NCBI RefSeq assembly: GCF_030283145.1 | Contig: NZ_JASNWE010000002.1 | Span: forward strand, 1,116,001 to 1,180,000 | DNA: 64,000 nt | Source: Actinomadura xylanilytica | GTDB taxonomy: Bacteria; Actinomycetota; Actinomycetes; Streptosporangiales; Streptosporangiaceae | Reading direction: 5' to 3' | Shown here: piece after piece, positions 7,940 through 16,729 of the stretch | How the letters are laid out: each line of letters starts with the position of its first letter | How positions within the stretch are numbered: position 1 is the stretch's first letter | The notes under the pieces: model-generated | The model's input: the letters and a program-made list of their open reading frames with translations, nothing else | Told to the model about the DNA's origin: nothing | The model's database searches: none | Program-made: the position numbers and the translations under genes

Positions 7940-8036
7940 CCGCCCCAGTACGGCCCAACACCCCTGCTGCGCCGGTACTGTCTCCTGCGCGGATGCGCGA
8001 CCACCGGCTCAAAGTGCGATCGTCCATCCCGATGTG

Positions 8037-8657
8037 TCACACCTTGCGGGGGTCCGTGGTCGCATCCCCGGCACCGAGCTGCGACGACTGCCAACCGTGG
8101 ATCAGCAGATCGAACACCGTCTCCACGGAGGCGCGTGGATCGTCCCGGACGGTGGCCAGGGCCGGAACCTCCAGGACGAACCGTGCGAGTGCCGAGCAAG
8201 CGAGATCATCGGCTTCTCGGCCGAGTTCCTCCGCGATCACGGCACTGAGGGCGCCCGCGTGCCGCATCCACATGCGCTCCCAGTACTCGCGCAGCGCGGG
8301 CGTCCGGTCCACCAGCGCGGTGAAACGGTCCCGACGCGGATCCGACGCCATCCGCACCCAGGACGTCAGTGCGTGAGCGCGGAGCGCTTCGACCACGCCC
8401 TGACCCGCGGGCCGTTCGCGGACGGCGGCGGTCAAGGCGGTCTCAACCTCCGCCTCGCGGTCGAACACCAGTGCCTCCTTGCTCGGGAAGTGCGCGAAGA
8501 GGGTCGTCGTCGATACGTCGGCTCGTTCGGCGATGTCGCGGACGCTCACTCGTTCGAATCCGTGCTCCAGGAAGAGCTCCAGGGCGGCGTCGGCGATGGC
8601 CTGCCTGGTCGCGGCCTTCTTGCGCTCGCGGCGGCCAAGGGGCGGAGTGTCGGGCAT
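8037..8657 (-). CDS. TetR/AcrR family transcriptional regulator
   Basis: 206 residues from the ATG at 8655-8657 (MPDTPPLGRRERKKAATRQ). Residues ~10-60 form the TetR DNA-binding domain: AIADAALELFLEHGFERVSV, then DIAERADVSTTTLFAHFPSKEAL with the usual recognition helix. The rest is a helical ligand-binding and dimerisation domain of the type common in streptomycete TetR regulators. It is transcribed divergently from an FAD monooxygenase gene (8827) with a perfect inverted repeat at 8695-8707 between them, so it probably represses that gene and itself. No clear ribosome-binding site precedes the ATG; a leaderless message is possible. The ligand is unknown. Confidence 0.88.
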   Translation of the reverse strand: MPDTPPLGRRERKKAATRQAIADAALELFLEHGFERVSVRDIAERADVSTTTLFAHFPSKEALVFDREAEVETALTAAVRERPAGQGVVEALRAHALTSWVRMASDPRRDRFTALVDRTPALREYWERMWMRHAGALSAVIAEELGREADDLACSALARFVLEVPALATVRDDPRASVETVFDLLIHGWQSSQLGAGDATTDPRKV

Positions 8658-8694
8658 GGCGCCACTGTACCCGTAAGTGGAATGAAGCAGAAAG

Positions 8695-8707
8695 TGCAAC
8701 GGTTGCA
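8695..8707. promoter_or_regulatory. Candidate TetR operator (TGCAAC-G-GTTGCA)
   Basis: A perfect 6-bp inverted repeat with a single central base lies in the 169-bp interval between the divergent tetR and FAD monooxygenase genes. TetR regulators commonly bind such palindromes between divergent promoters. Binding by the adjacent regulator is inferred. Confidence 0.5.
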
Positions 8708-8826
8708 GTTGTTGACTCGTTCATGCTTTGCTGGTCTCGACAGGGGGCGCCGCCCATCGGGGCGCGGCACCGGACACCGCTGCGCCGCAGTGTCACCGGA
8801 ACCCCGACCGTCGAAGGGAAGCCACC

Positions 8827-9972
8827 GTGGACTCACCGACACCCGCAAGCGCGCGCATCAGCATCATCGGCGCCGGCCCGGGAGGTCTCACCTGCGCACG
8901 CATCCTGCAACAGCACGGGATCGCGGTGACCGTGTACGACTGCGATCCGGATGCGAGCTCCCGGAACCAGGGAGGCTCGCTCGATCTGCACGAGGACGAC
9001 GGCCAGCTCGCACTCCGTGAAGCGGGCCTGCTGGAGCAGTTCTTCGCGCTCGCCAGATTCGAGGGGCAGGAGATGCGCCGGATAGACCCGTCGGGGAGCG
9101 TCCATGCCCACCATGTGCCGGACGAGGGCGAAACGCTCCGTCCCGAGATCGACCGCGGACAGCTGCGCGATCTCCTGCTGAGCTCACTCGCTGCGGGGAC
9201 GGTTCAGTGGGGACGCACTCTCGAGTCGGTGAGCGGTCCGGCCGACGGACCGCGGACGTTGACGTTCACCGACGGGACGGCCGTCGGGGCCGATCTCGTG
9301 ATCGGCGCGGATGGCGCCTTCTCCCGCGTCCGCACTGCGATGTCGCCCGCGACACCGCACTACACAGGGGTCAGCTTTCTCGAGGCATGGTTCGACGACA
9401 TGGAGATCGCGCACCCCGAGCTTTCCGAACTGGTCGGGAAGGGCAGCGCCCACGTCGCCGACGGGGAGCGTGGCCTCTTCGCGCAGCGGAACAGTGGCGG
9501 CCACATGCGCGTCTACATCATGCAGCGCCTCCCCGCGGACTGGATCGTGGGGAAGGGGCTTCGCCCCGAGGACACCGAGGGCATCCGCGCGTACCTACTC
9601 AGGGAGTACGCGGCCTGGTCGCCCCAGCTGCTCCGGATGATCAGCGACAACGACGGCGCCTACGCCGATCGCCCTCTCCTCGCCCTGCCGGTGCCGCACA
9701 CGTGGGAGCACTCGCCCAGCGTGACGCTCCTCGGAGATGCCGCACACCTTATGCCACCGTTGGGCGCCGGCGTCAATCTCGCCATGCTCGACGCCAGTGA
9801 ACTCGCGCTCTCACTCGTTCGCTCCTCCACCGTCGATGACGCTGTGCGCAGCTACGAGAAATCGATGCTCCCGCGCTCGACCGAAATAGCCCAGATGCTC
9901 GAAGGTGGTGCCGAGTCCCTGCTGGCCGTGCCCGACCCCGACGAGGAGCGGTTCAGTCCAGCCCGGCCGTGA
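8827..9972 (+). CDS. FAD-dependent monooxygenase (TetX/PHBH-like)
   Basis: 381 residues from a GTG at 8827, which follows GAAGGGA with a 7-nt spacing. Class A flavoprotein monooxygenase signatures are present: the dinucleotide fold GAGPGGLTCARIL near residue 15, the DG motif DLVIGADGAFSRVR at ~155-170, and GDAAHLMPPLGAGVNLAM near 300. The segments NQGGSLDLHEDDGQLAL and LRPEIDRGQLRDLLL are typical of the TetX-like branch, which includes tetracycline destructases and many polyketide or xenobiotic hydroxylases. Substrate cannot be read from sequence. Divergent from, and presumably controlled by, the neighbouring TetR regulator. Confidence 0.88.
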   Translation: MDSPTPASARISIIGAGPGGLTCARILQQHGIAVTVYDCDPDASSRNQGGSLDLHEDDGQLALREAGLLEQFFALARFEGQEMRRIDPSGSVHAHHVPDEGETLRPEIDRGQLRDLLLSSLAAGTVQWGRTLESVSGPADGPRTLTFTDGTAVGADLVIGADGAFSRVRTAMSPATPHYTGVSFLEAWFDDMEIAHPELSELVGKGSAHVADGERGLFAQRNSGGHMRVYIMQRLPADWIVGKGLRPEDTEGIRAYLLREYAAWSPQLLRMISDNDGAYADRPLLALPVPHTWEHSPSVTLLGDAAHLMPPLGAGVNLAMLDASELALSLVRSSTVDDAVRSYEKSMLPRSTEIAQMLEGGAESLLAVPDPDEERFSPARP

Positions 9973-10029
9973 CACGCGCTTCCCCCCCTCCCCCCCCGTC
10001 GTCGAGGACGTCATCGCAGCCGGCGAACA

Positions 10030-10482
10030 TCAATCGAGGGTGAAGAGCACGAACTTTGCACCCCATAGGTCATCGTTTCCCCAGGACACGGCGGTCGTCT
10101 CACGCAGGTATTTCATCGCGCAGGTCTCGCCGTCCTCATCGTCGCAGGGCGTGACTTGCAGGCAGGCGGCGAGACCTCGCGCGTCCATCACCTGCTGACC
10201 GGCGCTGTAGTGCAGGGTGATCGGTTCATCGGAGATCTGCACCAAGTGCAGGTCGGTCGAGGCGGACGCCTCGGCCAGGTAGTCAAAGCTTCCGGACAGC
10301 CGACACCACACGTCGACCACCACGACCCAATCGCCGATTCTTGCGGCGCAAAGGTCTGGTCCTCGACTCGACGAAGTCGCGTCCTCGAATCCCATCGTGG
10401 TACTCGTCGGTTCGAACAGATCCGGCACCGCGTCCGCGAGCTGGTCCGTCCGGACGGCAGCCACCTCTAGATTCCAGCCCAT
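10030..10482 (-). CDS. Hypothetical protein
   Basis: 150 residues starting at ATG 10480-10482 (MGWNLEVAAVRTDQLADAVP). It has no signal peptide or membrane helix and is acidic. The middle (GDWVVVVDVWCRLS) suggests beta strands, and the end KFVLFTLD is typical of a compact domain. The repertoire of small single-domain proteins in actinomycete accessory DNA often looks like this, but no family is recognised. No strong ribosome-binding site is visible. Confidence 0.55.
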   Translation of the reverse strand: MGWNLEVAAVRTDQLADAVPDLFEPTSTTMGFEDATSSSRGPDLCAARIGDWVVVVDVWCRLSGSFDYLAEASASTDLHLVQISDEPITLHYSAGQQVMDARGLAACLQVTPCDDEDGETCAMKYLRETTAVSWGNDDLWGAKFVLFTLD

Positions 10483-10929
10483 CGAATCAGCCTAGATCAT
10501 TTGCGGGGGTTGATTAGGTTGTGGTCGATATCTGGCTCTCCACGAATGGGCAGATCTTCGGCCGTGCCGCAGCGGCTGAAGTTCGGCGAGTTGTGGCTGC
10601 GGAAAGGGAACAGCGCTCGTAGTCGGGGTGTGAATAGGTGGCCTCGATAGCGCAGCGCCTACCGAATGGCGAACGCCCGTAATCGCGGTGATCGCCCTGC
10701 GGGCCCGAGTTGTTCGACATTCATCGTGATCGGTGAGATGTACCGCTGGACCGGATGGTTCGGTCTCCTTGGGGCGGCCAAGGTGCGGGGGCTGAGGTGG
10801 AGGCGGCGGTTCGGAGTGGTGGGAGGACCATCGGAGTCGGCTGGAGCGGGTGGCGAGGGAAGCCGGGCAGGCGCGCGGCTGATCGTGCCCGTGTGGACGA
10901 CGCTTCAGGTGGGAGCCTGATCGGCTGCC
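10483..10929. other. Gap of about 450 bp without a convincing gene
   Basis: Only short overlapping frames with skewed composition are present on both strands. Nothing resembling a promoter, RNA or mobile-element end was recognised. Confidence 0.5.
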
Positions 10930-11523
10930 TCAGCCTCCGCCGGTGCCGACCTCGCCGAAGACTTCGAGCATGAGCCCGGCATCCTGGCGGATCCCGGGGT
11001 TCGGGTCGTCGGCGCTGAGCCGTCCCAGCAGTGGCTTGAAGCGGACGGACGGCGAGTAGCTCATCGCATAGATCGCGGCGCTTCTGAGGTCGGCCTCTGG
11101 GGCGCGCGCCGCGTCGCTGATCCGCTGGTGGAGATCTTGATCGAAGGTGTGCGAGCTGCCTAGGGCCGCCATCAGCAGGGCTCGCCGACGGTCTGCGGCG
11201 TCGTGAGCGGCGTCGAAGGAGGCGAGCAGTTCCTCACGGGAGTACACCTCCAGTTGTTCGGCCGCCATCCGGGTGAGCACTCGGGCGTCGTTGGCCGTGC
11301 CGGTGGAGAAGTAGAGGTAGGGACATCCCGTGGCGTCGTCGACGATGAAGTGAAGCCCGGTGTCGTATCCCTCCCACACCACTTCGCGCAGCGTTCCGGC
11401 CTGCGGGTCCTCGGGGTGCACGGTCTTGTCCCAGCCGAACGCGGCGGCGAAGGAACCGAGCCTGAGCTCAGGTTCGGTCTCGCGCAGGATGATGCGCGGG
11501 CCCAGGTGGGCGGACGGGGGCAT
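10930..11523 (-). CDS. HEAT-repeat-like hypothetical protein
   Basis: 197 residues from ATG 11521-11523 (MPPSAHLGPRIILRETEPEL), with GGAG 7 nt upstream. The first half is a mixed alpha/beta region (REVVWEGYDTGLHFIVDD, CPYLYFSTG). The second half is helical with HEAT-like elements: ISDAARAPEADLRSAAIYAM and LSADDPNPGIRQDAGLMLEV, in which a D-P-x-x-x-R/I-R-x-x-A pattern recurs. Such proteins usually mediate protein contacts. It may share a transcript with the M16-like gene upstream (start 14055, stop 11599; 75 bp apart). Function unknown. Confidence 0.7.
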   Translation of the reverse strand: MPPSAHLGPRIILRETEPELRLGSFAAAFGWDKTVHPEDPQAGTLREVVWEGYDTGLHFIVDDATGCPYLYFSTGTANDARVLTRMAAEQLEVYSREELLASFDAAHDAADRRRALLMAALGSSHTFDQDLHQRISDAARAPEADLRSAAIYAMSYSPSVRFKPLLGRLSADDPNPGIRQDAGLMLEVFGEVGTGGG

Positions 11524-11598
11524 GGGACGCTCCAAGATCGTCAGGCCGGTGAGTGTAGTCGGGCGGCACGCCGCGAACCGCCTGCGGGAATGTGCGTG

Positions 11599-14055
11599 TC
11601 ACCAGCGGAGGTCCCGGCGGACCTGGGTGAGCAGCCGGCCGATGTCGGACCGGTATCCCCAGGCCCGCTCGGGTGCGATGGTGCGGCCGACGTTGGCGAG
11701 ATGGCGGCGGGCCCGGTCGCGGTCTCCCGCGAGGTAGAAGACCGCGCCGAAGTAGTGGTGGGCCTCCAGGGTCCTGGGATGGGTGCGGGACGCGTCCAGC
11801 CAGCGGTCGGCGGCCTTCGCCAGCGCGGCATGCACCTCGGGACGGGCGAGGTGGTCGTCGAGGTCGCCGCTCTCGAGACCGACCTCCAGGTGGGCCAGGG
11901 CCAGCACGAAGGCGACCGGGTCGCCGGGCGCGGCGCCGGCGACGGCGGCCTCGGCGAAGTCGAGCAGTTCGGCGTCCGAGCCCGACCACTTCTGGCTTAA
12001 CACCTGGGACCGGCCGATGTGGGCCGCATAGAGGGACGGGTGCCGGTCCGTCAGTTCCCGCCAGATCCGGTCGAGCTCGTCTCGCCCGACCTGCATGCCG
12101 AGGCCGTACCACTGGAGGCGGTCCCAGGGAGCGGGGTCGCCCGGCAGCAGTTCGGCGGCGCGGTACAGGGGGCGACCGGCCAGGGCCAGCTGCCGCCAGA
12201 AGCGGCCGAACTGTTCTCCGCTGACGTACTCGGCGCGGTGCGCGCTGCGCGCCTGCCAGGCCTCCTTGATACGGGTCGCCCCCAGCCACAGGTGCGTGTC
12301 GGGGTCACCGGGAGCGTTCGCGGCCAGCCGCGTCAGCTCCGCGCTCCGGCCGGCGGCGGCGTCGGTGAGGTTCTCCAGGTAGAGGCAGCGCGTCTCCGTG
12401 TCGTCGCGGGTGCGGGCCAACAGTTCGAGGCCGGCCGGCAGGTCGCCCTTGCGGACCCTGGGCAGCGCGGCCGTCAGCTCGGGATCCTGCCAGGCGGGCT
12501 CCTGCCGGCGTTCCCTGATCTTCTTGGGAAGGCCGAGGGCCGCGGCCAGCGCCCTGGTGACGGCGTGGTCGGCCTCCTCCGGCGCCGGCGTGGCCTCGGT
12601 GGTGCGGGGCGGGACGCGCTCGTCGGGGCGGGCCGGCATGCGCACGACCAGTTCGGCCGGTGCATGCCGGTCGATCTCGATGACGGCGTTGTGCCCGCCG
12701 CTCCACAGGTTCGGCTCGACGCCGGCCGTCATGCCGTCCAGGCCGATCAGCAGGCGGGCCCCGTCCGGCCAGGCGAGCACGGCGGCGCACTGGTCGAAGC
12801 GGACGGTGGTCATCGAGGGGCCGGTCAGGACGGTCGCGCCGTCCGGGCCCGTGATCAGGCCGAGCTGGACCTCGTCGGGGCTGGTGCGGACGCTGCCGTC
12901 CACCGCGACGGTCGAGTGGGTCGGAGCGGGGCGGAAGCGCGCTCCCGCCGGCCGCTGGCCGCGCGGGAGCATCAGCAGGGCGCTGTCCAGGACGGAGCGG
13001 CCGACGTCCTGGACGTCCTGCGGATTCAGCGCGTCCAACTCGGCCAGTACCTCGTCGGTGGTGGGGGAGCCCAGCAGTTCGCTGAGGCAGTGCGTGATGG
13101 ACTGGGCGGCGCGGGCGTCGTCGGACGTGGCGCCGGTGCGGACCGCCGTCGCGGCTTCGGAGAGTTCGGCGGGGTCCACCGGCTCCGTGGCGATGCGTTC
13201 GAGTTCGCCGAGGAAGCGCTCTGCCAGTTCCGGGCGTACTTCGGCCAGCCCGTCGGCGAACGCGACGATCTGTGCGGTGCCGCCGGTGCGGGGCGTGTAG
13301 GCGACGTCGGTGGTGTAGCTGAGCGCGCCGTCCCGCCGCAGAACGCGGTGCAGGCGGCGGCCCAGAATGTTGGTGTAGAGCCTGGCCGCGCTGGACCGCG
13401 GCACGATGCCGCTCAACGCAACGCCGTTGATGTCGCTGGTGAAGTAGGCCGGCGTGCGAGGCAGGGCGCCGGTGGGTTCGGGGACGGGCCGTCGTTCCCC
13501 TTCGGGAAGCGCCAGCGTGAGCCCCTCCGGCGGGGGACCGCCGATGAGCGCCAGCGCCGCGTTCTGCCGGGTGAACCAGTGCGCCGACCATGCCTGGACG
13601 TCGTCGGGCGTGCAGGCGGCCAGGCCGTGCTCGTCGTAGGCGGGAAGGCCGTACGTGGCGGCCCCGTAGCGCCACAGCAGCAGTTCTCCGGCGATCCCGG
13701 TGCCGCGTCCCTCGGCCTCGGTGCGCAGGATCTTCTTCTCGGCTTCGAGGCGGTCCATGGGCAGCGCCCGGAGGGCGTCGCAGACGGCCGTCAGGAACGC
13801 CGCGACCTTGCCGGCCTCGCCATGGGCGACGAACATGGTGGTGACGGAGTCCACGGCGCCGTTGTGGTGGTAGTCGGCTTCGCCCACGGCGTGCAGTGCC
13901 AGATGTTCCACCAGATGGGTCAGCCCGCCCCTGGCCAGGGTCTCGTCGGCCCGCCCCACCCGGAACACCAGGGCTGCCCGGTAGCCGCCGTCGCCGGGGC
14001 CGCCCTCGGTCCAGAACACGGGTACACCGTCGACGTCCGTGCGCACGACTTCCAC
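11599..14055 (-). CDS. M16-like metallopeptidase with long C-terminal helical region
   Basis: 818 residues from a GTG at 14053-14055 preceded by GGGGGA at 6 nt. The N-terminal ~220 residues match the M16 (insulinase/processing peptidase) fold: the inverted zinc motif HLVEH at 47-51 and a downstream acidic helix (EAEKKILRTEAE, ~104-115) that could give the third ligand. A second M16-like half (~200-420; YTNILGRRLHRVLR, GALSYTTDVAYTP) lacks a zinc motif, as usual. From ~550 the chain becomes a helical TPR-like region (LWLGATRIKEAWQ, AHHYFGAVFYLAGDRDRARR). M16 proteins degrade or process peptides in the cytoplasm; fusion to TPR-like helices is less usual. No signal peptide is visible. Confidence 0.75.
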   Translation of the reverse strand: MEVVRTDVDGVPVFWTEGGPGDGGYRAALVFRVGRADETLARGGLTHLVEHLALHAVGEADYHHNGAVDSVTTMFVAHGEAGKVAAFLTAVCDALRALPMDRLEAEKKILRTEAEGRGTGIAGELLLWRYGAATYGLPAYDEHGLAACTPDDVQAWSAHWFTRQNAALALIGGPPPEGLTLALPEGERRPVPEPTGALPRTPAYFTSDINGVALSGIVPRSSAARLYTNILGRRLHRVLRRDGALSYTTDVAYTPRTGGTAQIVAFADGLAEVRPELAERFLGELERIATEPVDPAELSEAATAVRTGATSDDARAAQSITHCLSELLGSPTTDEVLAELDALNPQDVQDVGRSVLDSALLMLPRGQRPAGARFRPAPTHSTVAVDGSVRTSPDEVQLGLITGPDGATVLTGPSMTTVRFDQCAAVLAWPDGARLLIGLDGMTAGVEPNLWSGGHNAVIEIDRHAPAELVVRMPARPDERVPPRTTEATPAPEEADHAVTRALAAALGLPKKIRERRQEPAWQDPELTAALPRVRKGDLPAGLELLARTRDDTETRCLYLENLTDAAAGRSAELTRLAANAPGDPDTHLWLGATRIKEAWQARSAHRAEYVSGEQFGRFWRQLALAGRPLYRAAELLPGDPAPWDRLQWYGLGMQVGRDELDRIWRELTDRHPSLYAAHIGRSQVLSQKWSGSDAELLDFAEAAVAGAAPGDPVAFVLALAHLEVGLESGDLDDHLARPEVHAALAKAADRWLDASRTHPRTLEAHHYFGAVFYLAGDRDRARRHLANVGRTIAPERAWGYRSDIGRLLTQVRRDLRW

Positions 14056-14310
14056 TCTGTTTCCCCCTTCAGATCGCGAAATCCTACAATTCGCTCATGC
14101 CGGGAGAAGTTGCATATAGATCTCAAATTCCCTTCATTTCGTCCTGGTGGTCTTCTGCGCTCGATCCGGTTCCGGCCGGGAATGTCCCCGACGGCCCCCG
14201 CGGTGCCGCGGGCGTACGCGGGAGGGCCGTACGGGCTGCCGCCCGTCGCGGTCCCGGCGGCCGGTCGGACTGGGAGGGAACCGGAAGGGCGGAACGGACA
14301 CTAGAAGGCC

Positions 14311-14928
14311 ATGACCCTCGAACCCCCTCCGGACAGGGAGCTGTGGACCCGTGCGCGGGACGGCGACGAGCGAGCCTTCGGTGAGCTCTTCGATCGGCAT
14401 TCGCGCACGATCTACAACTACTGCTTCCGGCGAACGGCGGACTGGTCGGCGGCCGAGGACCTCACCTCCGTGGTCTTCATGGAGACCTGGCGGCGGCGGG
14501 CCAAGGTACGGCTGAGCGCGGACTTGCTGCTGCCCTGGCTCTATGGAGTCGCCGCCAACGTCCTGCACAACCACCGCCGCAGCCTGCGCCGGCACCGGGC
14601 CGCCCTGGAGCGCGTGCGCGCTCGCCCGACCGCCCCCAATGACGCGGCGACGGCGGCGGCACGCCTCGAGGCCGAACGCGAGATGCGGGCGGTGCTCGGT
14701 TCGATCAAGAACCTGTCCCGGAACGATCAGGAGATCCTCGCGCTCTGCGTCTGGGAGGGGCTCGGGTACGCGGAGGCCGCCGCGGCGCTCGGCATCCCCG
14801 TCGGCACCGTGCGGTCGCGGCTGGCCAGGGCCCGGAAGCGGCTCCGGCAGTACACGGAACCGGATCGGGCGGACGGACACAGAAGGGCCGAACAGGCCGC
14901 GACGTTCCTCGGGAAGGAAGCCTCATGA
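14311..14928 (+). CDS. ECF (sigma-70 family) RNA polymerase sigma factor
   Basis: 205 residues. Region 2 spans ~10-85 (GDERAFGELFDRHSRTIYNY, then AEDLTSVVFMETWRRR) and region 4 spans ~130-190 (LSRNDQEILALCVWEGLGYA, ALGIPVGTVRSRLARARKRL), joined by a short linker with no region 3, which defines an ECF sigma factor. AGAAGG precedes the ATG. Its stop overlaps the next gene's start as ATGA, so the two are translationally coupled and the downstream membrane protein is the likely partner or anti-sigma. Target promoters are unknown. Confidence 0.9.
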   Translation: MTLEPPPDRELWTRARDGDERAFGELFDRHSRTIYNYCFRRTADWSAAEDLTSVVFMETWRRRAKVRLSADLLLPWLYGVAANVLHNHRRSLRRHRAALERVRARPTAPNDAATAAARLEAEREMRAVLGSIKNLSRNDQEILALCVWEGLGYAEAAAALGIPVGTVRSRLARARKRLRQYTEPDRADGHRRAEQAATFLGKEAS

Positions 14929-16019
14929 CCGACCAGAACCCCCTCATGCCGCCGGAGCGGCAGGACATGCCCGCGGGCCGCCACACGGCGCGGCGCGCCG
15001 CGCTCCTGACCGAGATGACCGCCGGCCGCCGCGTCCCGGGGCGCCGCCTGGCGTTCGGTGGACTCGCCGCGCTCGGCCTGGCAGGCGGCGTGGCCGCGGC
15101 CCTGGTCGCGGTGCCGGACGGCGGGCCGGGACCGGCGCCGTCCACGATCGTGCCGGTGAGCGCCGTCCAGGTCCTCGACCGCGCCGCGGTGACCGCGGGC
15201 CGGGGCGCCGCGCCGCGCCCCGACCAGTACATCTACACCGAGGCCGAGACGCAGGACGAGGACTTCGGCGTGATCCACGAGAAGCTCTGGCGGTCGGTCA
15301 GCGGCAAGGGGATCGGCCTGAAGCTCGACTCGGGCGACTGGAAGCAGCGGTACTGGATGTGCGAGGCCGTCCAGCCGATGGAGGCGACCAAGATCGATCC
15401 GGCCAAGGTGCCCGACGACTGCAAGAACGGCGCCACCCCGCGCCGTGATCTGCCGACCGACGCGAAGGCCATGCGCGCCTGGCTCCTCAAGCAGGGCTCG
15501 AAGATCAAGGCACTCCCGCCGGACGTGGGGGCCTTCCAGTTCGTCCACGAGGTCGTTTCCGGGCCCGAGCCGACGCCCGCGGCGCAGGCGGCGCTGTTCA
15601 AGGCGGCCGGGGCGCTCCCCGGCGTGACGGTCTCCAAGCCCGACCCCGGGAGCATCGCGGTGGGCCAGACCTATCACGACATCCGGTTCGAGCTGCTGTT
15701 CGAGCCCAAGACCTACCGCTTCATCGGGACCCGCCAGGTCGTCGACCACGACCGTTCGTTCCAGCCCAAGGGCGGCGACCCGAACGGCGGTGAGCCGGCC
15801 GGCCCCGACCCGGCCGGCAGCAATCCGGCTGGCTCCGACCCGGCCGGCCCCAACCCGGACTCGGGTTCGAAGGGGAACCCCGACGGACGCCCCGCGGGCT
15901 CGCATGGCGGCGGTTACGCCGCCAACAAGAAGCAGGGCACCGTCCTCGGCGGTTGGAAGATCGTCAGCCGGAAGGTGGTCGGCGCCATCCCGGCGACGTA
16001 CCTCAAGCCCGCGTCCTGA
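14925..16019 (+). CDS. CU044_5270-type membrane-anchored protein, sigma-factor partner
   Basis: 364 residues. The cytoplasmic N-terminus (~1-45, including GRHTARRAALLTEMTAGRRV) is followed by one membrane helix (LAFGGLAALGLAGGVAAALV, ~47-66) and a long extracytoplasmic domain beginning VSAVQVLDRAAVTA and RPDQYIYTEAET, features of a family almost always encoded behind ECF sigma genes in Streptosporangiales. Near residues 285-320 there is a low-complexity tract rich in DPAG/NPAG units. The 4-nt overlap with the sigma gene suggests it senses something outside and holds the sigma factor, but no classical zinc anti-sigma motif is seen, so this role is inferred. Confidence 0.8.
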   Translation: MTDQNPLMPPERQDMPAGRHTARRAALLTEMTAGRRVPGRRLAFGGLAALGLAGGVAAALVAVPDGGPGPAPSTIVPVSAVQVLDRAAVTAGRGAAPRPDQYIYTEAETQDEDFGVIHEKLWRSVSGKGIGLKLDSGDWKQRYWMCEAVQPMEATKIDPAKVPDDCKNGATPRRDLPTDAKAMRAWLLKQGSKIKALPPDVGAFQFVHEVVSGPEPTPAAQAALFKAAGALPGVTVSKPDPGSIAVGQTYHDIRFELLFEPKTYRFIGTRQVVDHDRSFQPKGGDPNGGEPAGPDPAGSNPAGSDPAGPNPDSGSKGNPDGRPAGSHGGGYAANKKQGTVLGGWKIVSRKVVGAIPATYLKPAS

Positions 16020-16022
16020 CTC

Positions 16023-16068
16023 CGCCGCGCGCCGCCGTCCTCGTCCTCGGGACGGGGCGGCGGCGCGG
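16023..16068. terminator. Candidate bidirectional terminator
   Basis: A GC-rich inverted repeat (CCGCGCGCCGCCGTCC paired, with bulges, against GGACGGGGCGGCGGCGCGG) lies just after the sigma-partner gene and before the end of the convergent gene at 16084. Confidence 0.5.
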
Positions 16069-16083
16069 ACGGTGGTGGCCCGG

Positions 16084-16626
16084 TCACTGGCTGATGATCG
16101 CGACCACACCGTGGTCGCGTGCCGCCGCATCGCGCAGCCACCGGCAATGCTGGTACAGCACGGTCTCGAACGCGTCGAAGTCCGGCACGTACCGGTCCCC
16201 GGTCCGCGGCGGATCGACCGTCCGCGCGCCGATCTCCGACAGGGCGTCCCACGGTACGGAGTCGAAACGCTCCAGGGCGGAACGGACGGACGACGGGCGC
16301 AGGGCGTACAGCACGCACTCGTCCCCCTGCGCGCCGCTGTCCGCTTTCAGATCGTCGCTGCTGGCCTCGGCGAACAGCAAGCGGGCGTACAGCATGCGGA
16401 CGAATGCGTCCGCGGGCGTCCGCACATGGACCGGCAGATGCTCCCTTAGGGCGTCGTAGTACCACGCGGCCTCGACGAAGCCGTAACCCCCGGAGATGCG
16501 ATGCTGCCAGGCATAGGGCAGGAGTTTTGGAAGTGCGTTCCAGTAGAAGTCGAGACTCCCGGAGGACCGGAACGCGTCGACCATCGGCTCCCAACGGGTG
16601 ATCAAGGCGAAGACGTCGGTTCCCAT
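16084..16626 (-). CDS. Hypothetical protein
   Basis: 180 residues from ATG 16624-16626 (MGTDVFALITRWEPMVDAF). Soluble, no signal peptide. It contains aromatic-rich helical segments (LDFYWNALPKLLPYAWQHR, VEAAWYYDALREHLPVHVR) and a C-terminal helix (FETVLYQHCRWLRDAAARD). The layout resembles conserved streptomycete hypothetical proteins without known role; no domain is named with confidence. It is convergent with the sigma-partner gene and lies between that locus and a two-component system. Confidence 0.65.
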   Translation of the reverse strand: MGTDVFALITRWEPMVDAFRSSGSLDFYWNALPKLLPYAWQHRISGGYGFVEAAWYYDALREHLPVHVRTPADAFVRMLYARLLFAEASSDDLKADSGAQGDECVLYALRPSSVRSALERFDSVPWDALSEIGARTVDPPRTGDRYVPDFDAFETVLYQHCRWLRDAAARDHGVVAIISQ

Positions 16627-16729
16627 GGCCGGAGTCTCCCGGACGCTCGAGGTCTTCGGGGCGGGTCGTGCCGTCCCTTCGTCCGCCGGCCGCCGGAGAG
16701 GAGCCGGAGGGGCCCGGTCGGCGTCCCTC

